This document shows, piece by piece, positions 53,623-62,994 of a stretch of DNA of 64,000 nt (position 1 is its first letter; every line of letters begins with the position of its first letter). A model generated the notes under the pieces. The model ran no database searches. It was not told the DNA's origin and worked only from the letters and a program-made list of their open reading frames with translations. This stretch comes from Cupriavidus consociatus (GTDB taxonomy: Bacteria; Pseudomonadota; Gammaproteobacteria; Burkholderiales; Burkholderiaceae): assembly GCF_017814975.1 (NCBI RefSeq), contig NZ_JAGIQA010000004.1, positions 292,706-356,705 of the forward strand, in the 5' to 3' direction. The position numbers were made by a program, and so were the translations under genes.

Positions 53623-54708
53623 TTATTCGAACAGGATCACCGACCGCGCCAGCTCGCCGCGGCGGAGTTCGTCGAAGGCATCGTTGATACGCTCCAGCGG
53701 CAGGCGCTGTGCAATCAGTTCGTCCAGGTGCAGCCGGCCGGCCATGTAGAAATCGACCATGCGCGGCATGTCGACCGGGAAGCGGTTCGAGCCCATCAGC
53801 GAGCCCTGGATGCGCTTTTCACCCAGGAAGTCGCTGCCTTTCAGTTCGATCTTGACGCCCGGCGCGATCATGCCGATGACGGTGGCGGTGCCGCCGCGGC
53901 GCAGCATGGCAAAGGCCTGCTCGGTGGTCTGCTTCAGGCCGATCGCCTCGAAGGCATGATGCACGCCGCCGCCGGTCAGCTCGCGCACGGCATCGAGCAC
54001 GTCGGCATTGCCGGCATCGATCAAGTCGGTGGCGCCGAACTTGCGCGCCAGTTCCAGCTTGGCCGGCACGCGGTCGATGGCAATGATGCGGCCGGCGCCG
54101 GCGATCGCGGCACTGTTGACCGTGGCCAGGCCGATGCCGCCGCAGCCGATCACGGCCACGGTTTCGCCCGGCTGCACTTTGGCGGTATGGATGACCGCGC
54201 CCATGCCCGTGGTGACGGCGCAGCCGATCAGCGCGGCGCGGTCCAGCGGCATGTCGCGGCGGATCGCCACCAGTGCGTGTTCGTGGATCAGCATCTGCTC
54301 GGCAAAGGCTGACAGGTTCAGGAACTGGTTCATGGGCCCGCCCTGCCGCGCCATCAGGCGCGGCTCCTCGCCCTCGCGGCGGCGGGTATCGGGCTCGATG
54401 CACAGCGACAGGTGCCCCGTCAGGCAATGCTCGCAATGACCGCAGTACGCCGACAGGCAGGTGATGACGTGGTCGCCGGGCCTGACCGTGCGCACTTCGG
54501 CGCCAACCTGCTCGACCACGCCGGCGGCCTCGTGCCCCAGGATGGCCGGCATCGGGTACGGATAGGCGCCGTCCAGGAAATGCAGGTCGGAGTGGCACAC
54601 GCCCACGGCAGCGGTGCGCACCAGCACCTCGCGCGGGCCGGGCTTGCCGATGGCAACGTCTTCGATCACGAGCGGGGTCTTGGGTTGATGCAGGACGGCG
54701 GCTTTCAT
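53623..54708 (-). CDS. Zinc-dependent alcohol dehydrogenase
   Basis: This 361-residue medium-chain dehydrogenase has catalytic zinc ligands in GVCHSDLHF and GHEAAGVVEQVG, the structural zinc loop in CGHCEHCLTGHLSLC, the NAD-binding motif VIGCGGIGLATV, and the FGATDLIDAG segment. The ATG at 54708 follows AAGGAG. The protein is close to class III/Rxyl-type zinc alcohol dehydrogenases, but alcohol specificity is not given. A LysR gene is downstream. Confidence 0.92.
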   Translation of the reverse strand: MKAAVLHQPKTPLVIEDVAIGKPGPREVLVRTAAVGVCHSDLHFLDGAYPYPMPAILGHEAAGVVEQVGAEVRTVRPGDHVITCLSAYCGHCEHCLTGHLSLCIEPDTRRREGEEPRLMARQGGPMNQFLNLSAFAEQMLIHEHALVAIRRDMPLDRAALIGCAVTTGMGAVIHTAKVQPGETVAVIGCGGIGLATVNSAAIAGAGRIIAIDRVPAKLELARKFGATDLIDAGNADVLDAVRELTGGGVHHAFEAIGLKQTTEQAFAMLRRGGTATVIGMIAPGVKIELKGSDFLGEKRIQGSLMGSNRFPVDMPRMVDFYMAGRLHLDELIAQRLPLERINDAFDELRRGELARSVILFE

Positions 54709-54816
54709 AACGCTCCTTTGCGGCGGGCGTGCCGGGACGGCACAGTGCAATGAAGCGAAAAACCATAACCGCAAACAAGGGTTCAGGAAAGGCGCGCCGC
54801 GGCGGCGCAGCGATGT

Positions 54817-56481
54817 TTACAACTCTTCCTTGATCGGGAGCACACGCAGCACGCCGATACCCAGATGCTGCAGCGCTCCCATGCCGGGCTCGCTGTCGTA
54901 GGTAGTGAGCTGCCCGTTGTCGCGCGTGGTCCACGTCAGGCGCGCATTGTTGCCATCGGCATCGGTGCGTATGCCGATGCGGTAGGCCATGTCGAGCAGT
55001 CCGTCCTCGGTGGTCTTGATCATGCGCTCGGCCAGGGCCGGGCTGTCGAGCACGATGCCCATCTCGGTGTTCAGCCTGGCCGAGCGCGGATCCATGTTGA
55101 GCGAGCCGATGAACACCAGGCGCCGGTCGACGATGTAGTTCTTGGCGTGCAGGCTGGCGCGGCTCGACGACAGCCAGGAGCGCGAGCGCGAACCCTTGGC
55201 GGCCTTGCCGCGCTGCGCCAGTTCGGCATAGGCGCTGGGCTTGAGTTCGTACAGCTCGATGCCGGCGGCCACCAGTGCCTCGCGGTGCGGGGCATAGCCC
55301 GCATGCACGGCGCTGACGTCGGTGGCGGCGAAGGAATTGGTCAGGATGCGCACGCGGATGCCACGCTTTGCGATTGCGATCAGCCAGGCCTCGCCGTCGT
55401 CGTCAGGGACGAAGTATGGCGAAATCAGCATGACTTCCTTCTGCGCGCCGCTGATCATCTTCTCCAGCCGGGCGGTGGCATGACCGGGATCGTCATGGGT
55501 CTGGTGGGTAATCTTGGCGGCCTTGTCGGAGACCACCGTGGCCTTGCCCGTGTAGGCAGGCATGCGGCCGCTTTCGATGCCCTTGGCCAGGCCCGATTCG
55601 AGCAGTTCCTGCACATACTGGCTGGCCTTGGCCTGGTCGCCGCGGGCTTCCAGGCGCTTGCGCAGGCTGCGCATTTCCACCGGCGCCTCCTTGCCCTCGG
55701 GGATCAGCGCCACCACCGGATAGGAAGACTCGTCATTCCAGTATTCGTCGAAGACCGCCGACACCTGCGGCACCGCCGGGCCGGCGATCAGCACGTCAAG
55801 GTCGCTGAAGTCCATGTCGGTGCGCGCGGAGAAGTAGGCATCGCCAATATTGCGCCCGCCCACCACCGACATCTGGTTGTCCACCGTCATCGACTTGTTG
55901 TGCATGCGCCGGTCCAGCCGGCTGAAATCCGCCAGCATTTCCAGCCAGCGCAGGCTGCGGTTGGCGAATGGGTTGAACAGGCGCACTTCGATATTGGGAT
56001 GCGAATCGATCGCCGACAGGATCTTGTCCACCTCGCCGCCGGTGCGCAGGTCGTCGAGCAGCATGCGCACCCGCACGCCGCGGTCGGCGGCATCGATGAT
56101 GTCGCCCAGCACCGCGGCGCCGGTGCCGGTCGGCTCCAGGATGTAGGTCTGCAGGTCAAGGCTGCGCTGCGCCGCGCGGGCCATCGCCAGGCGCGCGGCC
56201 AGCGCATCGGGGCCGGACGAGAGCGGGTAGAACAGCGATTCGCCCGGGCGCTGCGCCAGGCGCGGGGCCAGCGCCTTGCCCAGCGGCGTGTCCGTGGTCG
56301 TGGCGGTGGCGGCGGGCGCGTTGGACGGCGGGCGCTGGGCCGATGCCGGCAGGCTTGCGCAACCGGTCAGGCCCATGGCCAGCGCCAGCGTCAGCGTGAT
56401 CGCCAGCGGCAGCGCTGCCAGCGATTGGGACCGCTGGCGGCAGGTATCGGACGGATAGTGGCAGAAGACAGTCTGGAACAT
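54817..56481 (-). CDS. Phospholipase D family lipoprotein (cardiolipin synthase C-like)
   Basis: This 554-residue protein has a lipoprotein signal (LALAMGLTGCAS) and two HKD motifs: HNKSMTVDNQMSVVGGRN, and HAKNYIVDRRLVFIGSLNMD. Two HKD active-site motifs in one chain are typical of phospholipase D/ClsC-like enzymes that exchange phosphatidyl groups. The ATG at 56481 gives the signal. It is divergent from the lysP gene. The true substrate is inferred from family features. Confidence 0.85.
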   Translation of the reverse strand: MFQTVFCHYPSDTCRQRSQSLAALPLAITLTLALAMGLTGCASLPASAQRPPSNAPAATATTTDTPLGKALAPRLAQRPGESLFYPLSSGPDALAARLAMARAAQRSLDLQTYILEPTGTGAAVLGDIIDAADRGVRVRMLLDDLRTGGEVDKILSAIDSHPNIEVRLFNPFANRSLRWLEMLADFSRLDRRMHNKSMTVDNQMSVVGGRNIGDAYFSARTDMDFSDLDVLIAGPAVPQVSAVFDEYWNDESSYPVVALIPEGKEAPVEMRSLRKRLEARGDQAKASQYVQELLESGLAKGIESGRMPAYTGKATVVSDKAAKITHQTHDDPGHATARLEKMISGAQKEVMLISPYFVPDDDGEAWLIAIAKRGIRVRILTNSFAATDVSAVHAGYAPHREALVAAGIELYELKPSAYAELAQRGKAAKGSRSRSWLSSSRASLHAKNYIVDRRLVFIGSLNMDPRSARLNTEMGIVLDSPALAERMIKTTEDGLLDMAYRIGIRTDADGNNARLTWTTRDNGQLTTYDSEPGMGALQHLGIGVLRVLPIKEEL

Positions 56482-56862
56482 CCATGGATCTCCCTGCACC
56501 GGGAAGGCGCCGGCCCGGGACTCACCGTGCAGAAAAAAGCACACGGCCTGCATGTGGCGTGCCAGACCCGCTATCAAGACAATACACCCCCGCAACAGGT
56601 GACGGCAGCGGTGCGGTTCCTTTCCGCACGGGGTCTTTGTCCTACATGGCTTGTGCGTTGCGGCATCGATGCATTGGGACTGCATCGGAATTGCGGCTTT
56701 TCCTGCACTGCGTTTTCTCTTATGATCCCGCCGCATAGCCAGGTTGTATATACCGGCCGGTAAGGCTGCCCCCGCGCGCATCAGGCGGAACCTCCGGCCG
56801 CATTGCCTCCGCGCCCGATCCCCGGCATAGTTGCGCGCTTTTGCGCGTCGACCCGAGTCCCG
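56482..56862. other. Intergenic region between the divergent PLD and lysP genes
   Basis: This 381-bp gap contains two promoters. A perfect 12-bp palindrome TACCGGCCGGTA is at 56751-56762, about 100 bp before lysP, and TATGAT at 56721-56726 is a possible -10 on the plus strand without a good -35. No gene is supported here. Confidence 0.4.
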
Positions 56863-58389
56863 ATGTCCAGCCAATCTTCCACTTCCGGCGCGCCAGCGCC
56901 AACGCTGCGCCGCACGCTGCGCGCCCGCCATCTCACCATGATCGCCATCGGCGGCTCGATCGGCACGGGGCTGTTCGTGGCATCGGGCGCCACCATCGCG
57001 CAGGCCGGGCCCGGCGGCGCGCTGGCCGCCTACATCCTGATCGGCGCGATGGTGTATTTCCTGATGACCAGCCTGGGCGAACTGGCTGCGTACATGCCGG
57101 TATCGGGCTCGTTCGCCACCTACGGCGCGCGCTATGTCGACGAAGGCTTCGGCTTCGCGCTGGGGTGGAACTACTGGTACAACTGGGCGGTGACCATCGC
57201 GGTGGAACTCGCCGCAGCGCAGCTGGTGATGCTGTACTGGTTCCCCGACACGCCAGGCGTGCTGTGGAGCGCGCTGTTCCTCGGGCTGATGTTCGCGCTC
57301 AATGCGATCTCGGTGCGCGGCTTCGGCGAGGCCGAATACTGGTGCGCGCTGGTCAAGGTGGTGACGGTGATCGCCTTCATCGGCATCGGCACGCTGATGA
57401 TCTTCGGCATCCTGCGGGGCGACATGCCGGCTTCGCACGGGCTGGGCAACCTGACCCTCGGCGATGCGCCGTTTGTCGGCGGGCTGCCGGCGCTGATCGG
57501 CGTGGCCATGATCGCGGGCTTCTCGTTCCAGGGCACCGAGCTGATCGGCGTGGCCGCGGGCGAATCGGCCGACCCGGCGAAGAACATCCCGCGCGCGGTG
57601 CGGCAGGTGTTCTGGCGCATCCTGCTGTTCTATGTGCTGGCGATCCTGATCATCGGCATCCTGATCCCCTACACCGACCCCAGCCTGCTCAAGAGCGACG
57701 TGCAGACCGTGGGCGTGAGCCCGTTCACGCTGGTGTTCCGCCATGCCGGCCTGGCCTTTGCCGCCGGCGTGATGAATGCGGTAATCCTGACCGCGGTGTT
57801 GTCGGCCGGGAATTCCGGCATGTACGCCTCGACCCGCATGCTCTACAACCTGGCCACCGAAGGGCGCGCGCCGCGCATCTTCGCGCGGCTGACGCGCAAC
57901 GGCGTGCCGCTGGTGGCACTGCTGGCCACCACCGCGGTGGGCGCGCTGTGCTTTCTCACCTCGCTGTTCGAAAGCAAGTCGGTGTACCTGTGGCTGCTGA
58001 ACCTGTCGGGCATGACCGGCTTCATCGCGTGGCTGGGCATCGCGGTCAGCCACTATCGCTTCCGCAAGGGCTTTGTCGCGCAGGGTCACGACTTGTCGCG
58101 ACTGCCCTACCGTTCGCCGTTCTTCCCCTACGGGCCGATTTTTGCCTTCGGGCTGTGCCTGGTCGTCACGCTGGGCCAGAACTACCAGGCCTTCACCAGC
58201 GGCAAGATCGATTGGGTAGGCGTGGCCGCCACCTATATCGGCATCCCGATCTTCCTGGCGATCTGGGCGGGCTACCGGATCGTGCGCAGGACCCGTTTCG
58301 TGTGCTATGCGGAGATGGAATTCCCCGCGCTGCCGGCCGGCGGCGACGGCGTCGCCGCGCGCGGCGCCGCTCCGATGCCGGCCGAATAG
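56863..58389 (+). CDS. lysP: Lysine-specific permease LysP-type amino acid transporter
   Basis: This 508-residue amino-acid permease has 12 predicted helices. It starts LRRTLRARHLTMIAIGGSIG and has GTGLFVASGATI. As I recall the E. coli LysP sequence, its C-terminal half matches closely (SPFTLVFRHAG, VMNAVILTAVLSAGNSGMYA, STRMLYNLATEGRAPRIF, TLGQNYQAF). The ATG at 56863 begins the conserved N-terminus. Lysine specificity is supported by this similarity but has not been tested here. It has no cadC- or kinase-type partner next to it. Confidence 0.88.
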   Translation: MSSQSSTSGAPAPTLRRTLRARHLTMIAIGGSIGTGLFVASGATIAQAGPGGALAAYILIGAMVYFLMTSLGELAAYMPVSGSFATYGARYVDEGFGFALGWNYWYNWAVTIAVELAAAQLVMLYWFPDTPGVLWSALFLGLMFALNAISVRGFGEAEYWCALVKVVTVIAFIGIGTLMIFGILRGDMPASHGLGNLTLGDAPFVGGLPALIGVAMIAGFSFQGTELIGVAAGESADPAKNIPRAVRQVFWRILLFYVLAILIIGILIPYTDPSLLKSDVQTVGVSPFTLVFRHAGLAFAAGVMNAVILTAVLSAGNSGMYASTRMLYNLATEGRAPRIFARLTRNGVPLVALLATTAVGALCFLTSLFESKSVYLWLLNLSGMTGFIAWLGIAVSHYRFRKGFVAQGHDLSRLPYRSPFFPYGPIFAFGLCLVVTLGQNYQAFTSGKIDWVGVAATYIGIPIFLAIWAGYRIVRRTRFVCYAEMEFPALPAGGDGVAARGAAPMPAE

Positions 58390-58736
58390 GCACCTATCCC
58401 CTGCGCGTCATACCAGCCGGCGTTCCGCGCTTTCACGCTGGACGCCGCCTGTCCGGACACCAGGAGAAGACCCTGGGTTCGATCGAGCCGTGCTAGCGGG
58501 CGGCTCGAGGAGTTGGACAAGTTTGATGAGGGGATCCGGAAGCCGTTGCAGGCCGCTGAAGACGGATTGGTTGCCCGTCCATTTCCTCACGATTCATCTC
58601 CGTTCACTTTTCAGATCCCTCAGGACTGAGCGAACGCGACATCACATGCAACGGTAGCCTCCGTTGCTTTCTACGCAACACTTCCGCTCCCGCCTTGACG
58701 CAGCATGGCCGTGTGTCCATCATTCCGATCTTTCTT
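58390..58736. other. Intergenic region after lysP, unassigned
   Basis: No gene is clear in this stretch of about 350 bp. One plus-strand frame (about 58460-58629) reads LEELDKFDEGIRKPLQAAED, then GLVARPFPHD, without a start codon; it may be a relic or a chance frame, and I could not identify a family. Transcription of the TonB receptor gene would begin near its end. Confidence 0.3.
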
Positions 58737-58757
58737 AAATGCGAATAATTCGCATTT
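58737..58757 (+). promoter_or_regulatory. Fur box upstream of the TonB-dependent receptor
   Basis: The 10-bp arms AAATGCGAAT and ATTCGCATTT form a perfect dyad around one central A, matching the Fur-box type of dyad (consensus 9-1-9, GATAATGATAATCATTATC) seen in beta- and gammaproteobacteria. It lies 43 bp before the start codon. Repression under iron sufficiency is expected. Confidence 0.8.
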
Positions 58758-58800
58758 GTATCAACATTTACACACAGGCCTGCCTGTCTTACCGCCAAGC

Positions 58801-60963
58801 ATGAACCACGCCGACATCCGCGCCACGCGCCTGCGCGCACCCAAGCCTCGCCATCTCGCCGTATTGGCGCACCTGGCCGTCCTCACCGGCTTCCCGGCGG
58901 CGGCCGCGCTGGCGCAGGAGGTTGCGGGCGGTGCCGAGCCGCGATCGCTGCCCGCCGTGACGGTCAGTGCCACCGCCGTCGATGACGCGGGCTTGCAGCT
59001 GCAGAAAAAAGCCAGTACCGGTGCACTGGGCTCGCGCACGCAGCTCGACACGCCGTATTCCACGACCATCGTCACTGGCGAGGACCTCGCCGATCGCCAG
59101 GTCAGCAAGCTCGGCGACGTGTTCGCCATGGATGCCTCGGTCACCGACAACAGCAACGCCTATAACAGCTGGTCCAGCTACCTGACCGTGCGCGGCCTGC
59201 AGGTCGACTGGCAGAACGGCTTCAAGATCAACGGGCTGCCGTTCGTCGCGTACGGCATCACGCTGCCGTACGAGCACATGGAACAGGTGGAGCTGCTCAA
59301 GGGCCTGCCGGGCTTCATGTACGGCTTTGGCACCCCGGGCGGCATCGTGAACTACGTCACCAAGAAGCCGACCGACACCTTTACCGCCTCGTTCGAGCTG
59401 GGCTACCGCGCCGCCAACGTGTGGAGCGAGCACATCGACCTCGGCGGCCGCGCGGGCCCGGACAACATGTTCGGCTACCGGCTCAACTACACGCACGAGG
59501 AAGGCACGCCGTACAACGCGCGCAATGTCAATCGCGACACGGTATCGCTTGGCCTGGACGCGCGCCTGACCAGGGACCTGACCTGGACCTTCGACTCGAT
59601 CTACCAGGACCGCCGCACCACCGGGCAGATGCCCTCGTTCAGCTTCTGGACCTACACTGACCAGGCGCTGCCGGCTGCCGTGTCCGGCCGCATCCGCAAC
59701 TTCGCCGGCAGCGACCAGCACCTGAACACCAACCTGCAGCTCTACACCACGGGCCTGCGCTACCAGGTCAACCCGGACTGGGCGGTCAGCACCAACTACA
59801 GCTTCAGCAAGGTCAACCGCAGCCGCAACGAAAGCCTGTATGGCGTGCTGAACCAGGCCGGAGATTACGTCGACACGCGCTACGACACCGCGCAGAACCA
59901 GCAGGTGGGCTATTGGCAGGGGATGCTCGAGGGCAAGTTCCGCACGGGCCCGTTCGGCCACCAGCTGGTGGCCGGCCTGTCGTGGCAGAAGCAGATCGAC
60001 CGCTACGACAACAACGGCTTTGCCGGCACGATCGGCACCGGCAATATCTTCGAGCCCAATACCAACACATACTTCAGCTCGACCGCGTTCAACAAGGTGC
60101 GCAACAGCGACATCACGCAGAAGTCGATTTTTGCCAGCGATACCGTGCAGTTGAGCGAGCGCTGGTCGGTGCTGGCCGGCCTGCGCGTCACCAATTTCGA
60201 GCAGAACGGCTACGTGCCGGCGGCCACCAGCTACACCAAGAACGGCGTGGTCACACCGACGCTCGCGCTGATGTTCAAGCCGGTGCCGGCAGCCACGGTC
60301 TATGCCAGCTACGTGGAAGCGCTGGAGCCCGGCTCGATCGTGCCGGATGGCTACACCAACGCGCGCCAGCTGCTCAGCCCGATCCGCAGCAAGCAGTATG
60401 AGATCGGCGTCAAGGCCGACCAGCAGAAGTGGAGCGCCACCGCCGCGCTGTTCCGCATCGAGCGCGGCGCGGAATACGACAGCGTCAGCAACGGCGTGCC
60501 GACGCGGGTACAGGACGGCTCTTCGATCTACCAGGGCGTGGAACTGGCGGGCGTCTATCGCCTGGGTTCGCAATGGGAATTCGGCGGCAGCGCGATGTAC
60601 CTCGACAGCTACTACGACAAGGGCAATGCCAACATCGACAACCGCGTCGCCGGCGCCCCCGAACTGGTGCTGGCGGGCCGCATCAGCTACCGCGTGCCGT
60701 ACGTGCCGGGCCTGCGTGTTGGCGTCGACGGCAAGTACACCGGCAATATCAAGGTCAATGCGACCAATACGCTGGAGGCGGGGGGCTATACCGTGTTCAA
60801 CCTCGGTGCCACCTACAACACGCGCGTGTACGGCAAGGACCTGACGCTGCGCGCGGCGCTGAACAACCTGACCAACAAACGCTACTGGGGCTTCCAGTAT
60901 GAGAACTACCTGCAGCCGGGCGATCCGCGCAGCGTGAGCCTGACCGCGAAGATCGCTTACTGA
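58801..60963 (+). CDS. TonB-dependent siderophore receptor
   Basis: This 720-residue outer-membrane receptor has a signal peptide-like N-terminus (LAVLTGFPAAAALAQ), a plug domain with the TonB-box-like LPAVTVSATAVDDAG, and VEQVELLKGLPGFMYGFGTPG, then the beta-barrel, ending LQPGDPRSVSLTAKIAY with a C-terminal aromatic residue. It lacks an STN signalling domain, so transcription regulation through an anti-sigma factor is not expected. An upstream Fur box supports a role in iron uptake. The siderophore is not known. Confidence 0.92.
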   Translation: MNHADIRATRLRAPKPRHLAVLAHLAVLTGFPAAAALAQEVAGGAEPRSLPAVTVSATAVDDAGLQLQKKASTGALGSRTQLDTPYSTTIVTGEDLADRQVSKLGDVFAMDASVTDNSNAYNSWSSYLTVRGLQVDWQNGFKINGLPFVAYGITLPYEHMEQVELLKGLPGFMYGFGTPGGIVNYVTKKPTDTFTASFELGYRAANVWSEHIDLGGRAGPDNMFGYRLNYTHEEGTPYNARNVNRDTVSLGLDARLTRDLTWTFDSIYQDRRTTGQMPSFSFWTYTDQALPAAVSGRIRNFAGSDQHLNTNLQLYTTGLRYQVNPDWAVSTNYSFSKVNRSRNESLYGVLNQAGDYVDTRYDTAQNQQVGYWQGMLEGKFRTGPFGHQLVAGLSWQKQIDRYDNNGFAGTIGTGNIFEPNTNTYFSSTAFNKVRNSDITQKSIFASDTVQLSERWSVLAGLRVTNFEQNGYVPAATSYTKNGVVTPTLALMFKPVPAATVYASYVEALEPGSIVPDGYTNARQLLSPIRSKQYEIGVKADQQKWSATAALFRIERGAEYDSVSNGVPTRVQDGSSIYQGVELAGVYRLGSQWEFGGSAMYLDSYYDKGNANIDNRVAGAPELVLAGRISYRVPYVPGLRVGVDGKYTGNIKVNATNTLEAGGYTVFNLGATYNTRVYGKDLTLRAALNNLTNKRYWGFQYENYLQPGDPRSVSLTAKIAY

Positions 60964-60991
60964 GTTCAGTCCTCCGGTCTGCCGGTTTTCT

Positions 60992-61115
60992 CCCCTCTCC
61001 CGCGTGCGGGAGAGGGGGCGGGGGAGAGGGCAGGCGCATGGCAAGCATCGCAACGCCCCACTTCGTGGAGTCTCCGGCCCTCTCCTCCGCCCCTCTCCCA
61101 TGAATGGGAGAGGGG
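60992..61115. repeat. Composite palindromic repeat after the TonB receptor gene
   Basis: Two palindromes (60992-61017, arms CCCCTCTCCCGC; 61090-61115, arms CCCCTCTCCCA) flank a spacer whose complement reads TCCACGAAGTGGGGCG and GATGCTTGC, homologous to the spacer at 20146-20269 in the opposite orientation. A strong terminator follows at 61152. Confidence 0.85.
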
Positions 61116-61151
61116 CGAACACAACGCGATTTTGAAACTGGCAGCAGCCTT

Positions 61152-61177
61152 GACCCCGCCTTAGCGCGGGGTCTTTT
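61152..61177 (+). terminator. Rho-independent terminator of the TonB receptor transcript
   Basis: GACCCCGC and GCGGGGTC form an 8-bp stem with a 6-nt loop (CTTAGC), followed by TTTT. The transcript therefore reads through the palindromic repeat pair before ending here. Confidence 0.85.
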
Positions 61178-61264
61178 CATTTGTGCGCCGCCAGGCACGG
61201 CGAGAGCCGTCCCTTCTCCCCCTATAACCCCGCACCCCTCCCCCATCTTTCGGGAAAACGAATG

Positions 61265-61336
61265 TTGACAATCACCAACCCATGATCTACAACATCGTCT
61301 ACAGCATCAATCAATTTTGTAGACAATTTAGTAGAC
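61265..61336 (+). promoter_or_regulatory. Promoter and four-copy GTCTAC operator cluster upstream of the allantoin genes
   Basis: A -35 TTGACA (61265-61270) and a -10 of TACAAC (17-nt spacer) overlap four copies of a (G/A)TCTACA-type half-site: 61285-61291 and 61297-61303 on the plus strand, and the complementary TGTAGAC at 61318-61324 and AGTAGAC at 61330-61336. The inner pair GTCTACA/TGTAGAC forms an inverted repeat and each flank is a repeat at 12-bp spacing. A GntR- or similar-type regulator is likely, but none is encoded in the window. Confidence 0.6.
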
Positions 61337-61424
61337 AGCACAACAGAACCCCCACGGCGCACAAAAGAGCCAGACGGCCGCACGTTCGCCTATCGTCAAG
61401 ACAACCATCTGCCAGGAGACTCAG

Positions 61425-62951
61425 ATGATGCAAACGACCGTAACGCCAGACGCGACCGCCGGCGCGCCGCAGGCGGGGCATGCCACACACGGCAATGCCC
61501 TGATCAAGCCCACCTACGACGAACGGCTGACCAACGAAGACCTGGCGCCGCTGCGCAAGCAGACCTGGGGCACCTACAACATCTTTGCCTTCTGGATGTC
61601 CGACGTGCACAGCGTGGGCGGCTACATCACCGCCGGCAGCCTGTTTGCGCTGGGGCTGACCAGCTGGCAGGTGCTGGTGTCGCTGCTGGTCGGGATCGTG
61701 ATCGTGCAATTCTTCTGCAACCTGGTGGCCAAACCCAGCCAGGTGACCGGCACGCCCTACCCGGTGATCTGCCGGGCCTCGTTCGGCGTGCTCGGCGCGA
61801 ATATCCCGGCCATCATCCGCGGGCTGATCGCGGTGGCGTGGTACGGGATCCAGACCTACCTCGCGTCGAGCGCCTTCCTGGTGCTGGCGCTGCACTTCTT
61901 CCCCTCGCTGGCGCCGTATGCCGACGTCAAGCTGCACGGCTTCGCCGGGCTGTCGACGCTGGGCTGGGCCGCGTTCATGGTGCTGTGGGTGCTGCAGGCG
62001 CTGGTGTTCTGGACCGGCATGGAGACCATCCGCAAGTTCATCGACTGGGCCGGCCCGGCGGTGTACGTGGTGATGATCGCGCTGGCGATCTGGCTGGTGA
62101 ACAAGGCCGGCTGGGAGAACGTCAACTTCACGCTGAGCTTCGTCAAGTACACCGGCTGGGAAGCGGTGCCGGTGATGCTGAGCGCGATCGCGCTGGTGGT
62201 GTCGTATTTCTCCGGCCCGATGCTGAATTTCGGCGACTTCTCGCGCTATGCCAAGGATTTCAAGTCGGTCAAGCGCGGCAACTTCTGGGGCCTGCCGGTC
62301 AACTTCCTGGGCTTCTCGCTGCTGACCGTGATCACCACGTCGGCCACGCTGCCCGTGTTCGGCAAGCTGATCACCGACCCGGTGGAAACCGTCAGCCATA
62401 TCGACAGCACCTTCGCCATGCTGCTGGGCGCCTTCACCTTCATGACCGCGACCATCGGCATCAACATCGTCGCCAACTTCGTCTCGCCGGCGTTCGACTT
62501 CTCCAACGTGTCGCCCAAGCACATCAGCTGGCGCACCGGCGGCATGATCGCCGCGGTGGCCTCGATCTTCATCACCCCCTGGAACCTGTACAACAATCCG
62601 GCGGTGATCCACTACACGCTGGACGTGCTGGGCGCCTTCATCGGCCCGCTGTTCGGCATCCTGATCGCCGACTACTACCTGGTGCGGCGCCAGCACGTGG
62701 AAGTCGACGACCTGTACACGCTGAACCCGCGCGGCCGCTACTGGTACCGCAACGGCTTCAACCCGGCGGCGGTGGCCACCATGATTCCCGCGGCCATCAT
62801 CCCGATCCTGTGCGTGGTGGTGCCGGCCTGGCAGGCGGCGGCCAACTACAGCTGGTTCATCGGCATGGGTATCGCGCTGGTGCTGTACCGCCAGCTGGCA
62901 CCGCGCATGATGCCGGACCACCTCGCCGCGCCGGCTGCCAATCAGGCTTGA
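61425..62951 (+). CDS. NCS1 family nucleobase/allantoin/hydantoin permease
   Basis: This 508-residue, 12-helix NCS1 transporter starts at the first of two ATG codons behind AGGAG. It has the sequence pattern of PucI/Mhp1-type members (LAPLRKQTWGTYNIFAFWMS at the N-terminus, TPYPVICRASFGVLGANIPA, and FSNVSPKHISWRTGGMIA). With an allantoin racemase and allantoinase following, allantoin is a likely substrate. Its position as first gene fits an uptake-catabolism operon. Confidence 0.88.
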   Translation: MMQTTVTPDATAGAPQAGHATHGNALIKPTYDERLTNEDLAPLRKQTWGTYNIFAFWMSDVHSVGGYITAGSLFALGLTSWQVLVSLLVGIVIVQFFCNLVAKPSQVTGTPYPVICRASFGVLGANIPAIIRGLIAVAWYGIQTYLASSAFLVLALHFFPSLAPYADVKLHGFAGLSTLGWAAFMVLWVLQALVFWTGMETIRKFIDWAGPAVYVVMIALAIWLVNKAGWENVNFTLSFVKYTGWEAVPVMLSAIALVVSYFSGPMLNFGDFSRYAKDFKSVKRGNFWGLPVNFLGFSLLTVITTSATLPVFGKLITDPVETVSHIDSTFAMLLGAFTFMTATIGINIVANFVSPAFDFSNVSPKHISWRTGGMIAAVASIFITPWNLYNNPAVIHYTLDVLGAFIGPLFGILIADYYLVRRQHVEVDDLYTLNPRGRYWYRNGFNPAAVATMIPAAIIPILCVVVPAWQAAANYSWFIGMGIALVLYRQLAPRMMPDHLAAPAANQA

Positions 62952-62994
62952 ACGACATTACTCCTTCGACAGCATCCATCTCAGAGCCGCACCC

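Noticed and set aside
56482..58089. Extension of the phospholipase D gene upstream on the minus strand
   Set aside because: The frame stays open across the lysP gene but has no conserved motifs there; the lipoprotein signal at 56481 marks the true start.
58408..58590. A 60-codon minus-strand frame after lysP
   Set aside because: No start signal, no recognisable motif, and another frame in the same stretch looks equally open; it is treated as intergenic.
20146..61115. The recurring palindromes considered as CRISPR repeats
   Set aside because: They are not arranged in regular arrays with unique spacers, no cas genes occur, and the pattern is that of dispersed REP-like elements.
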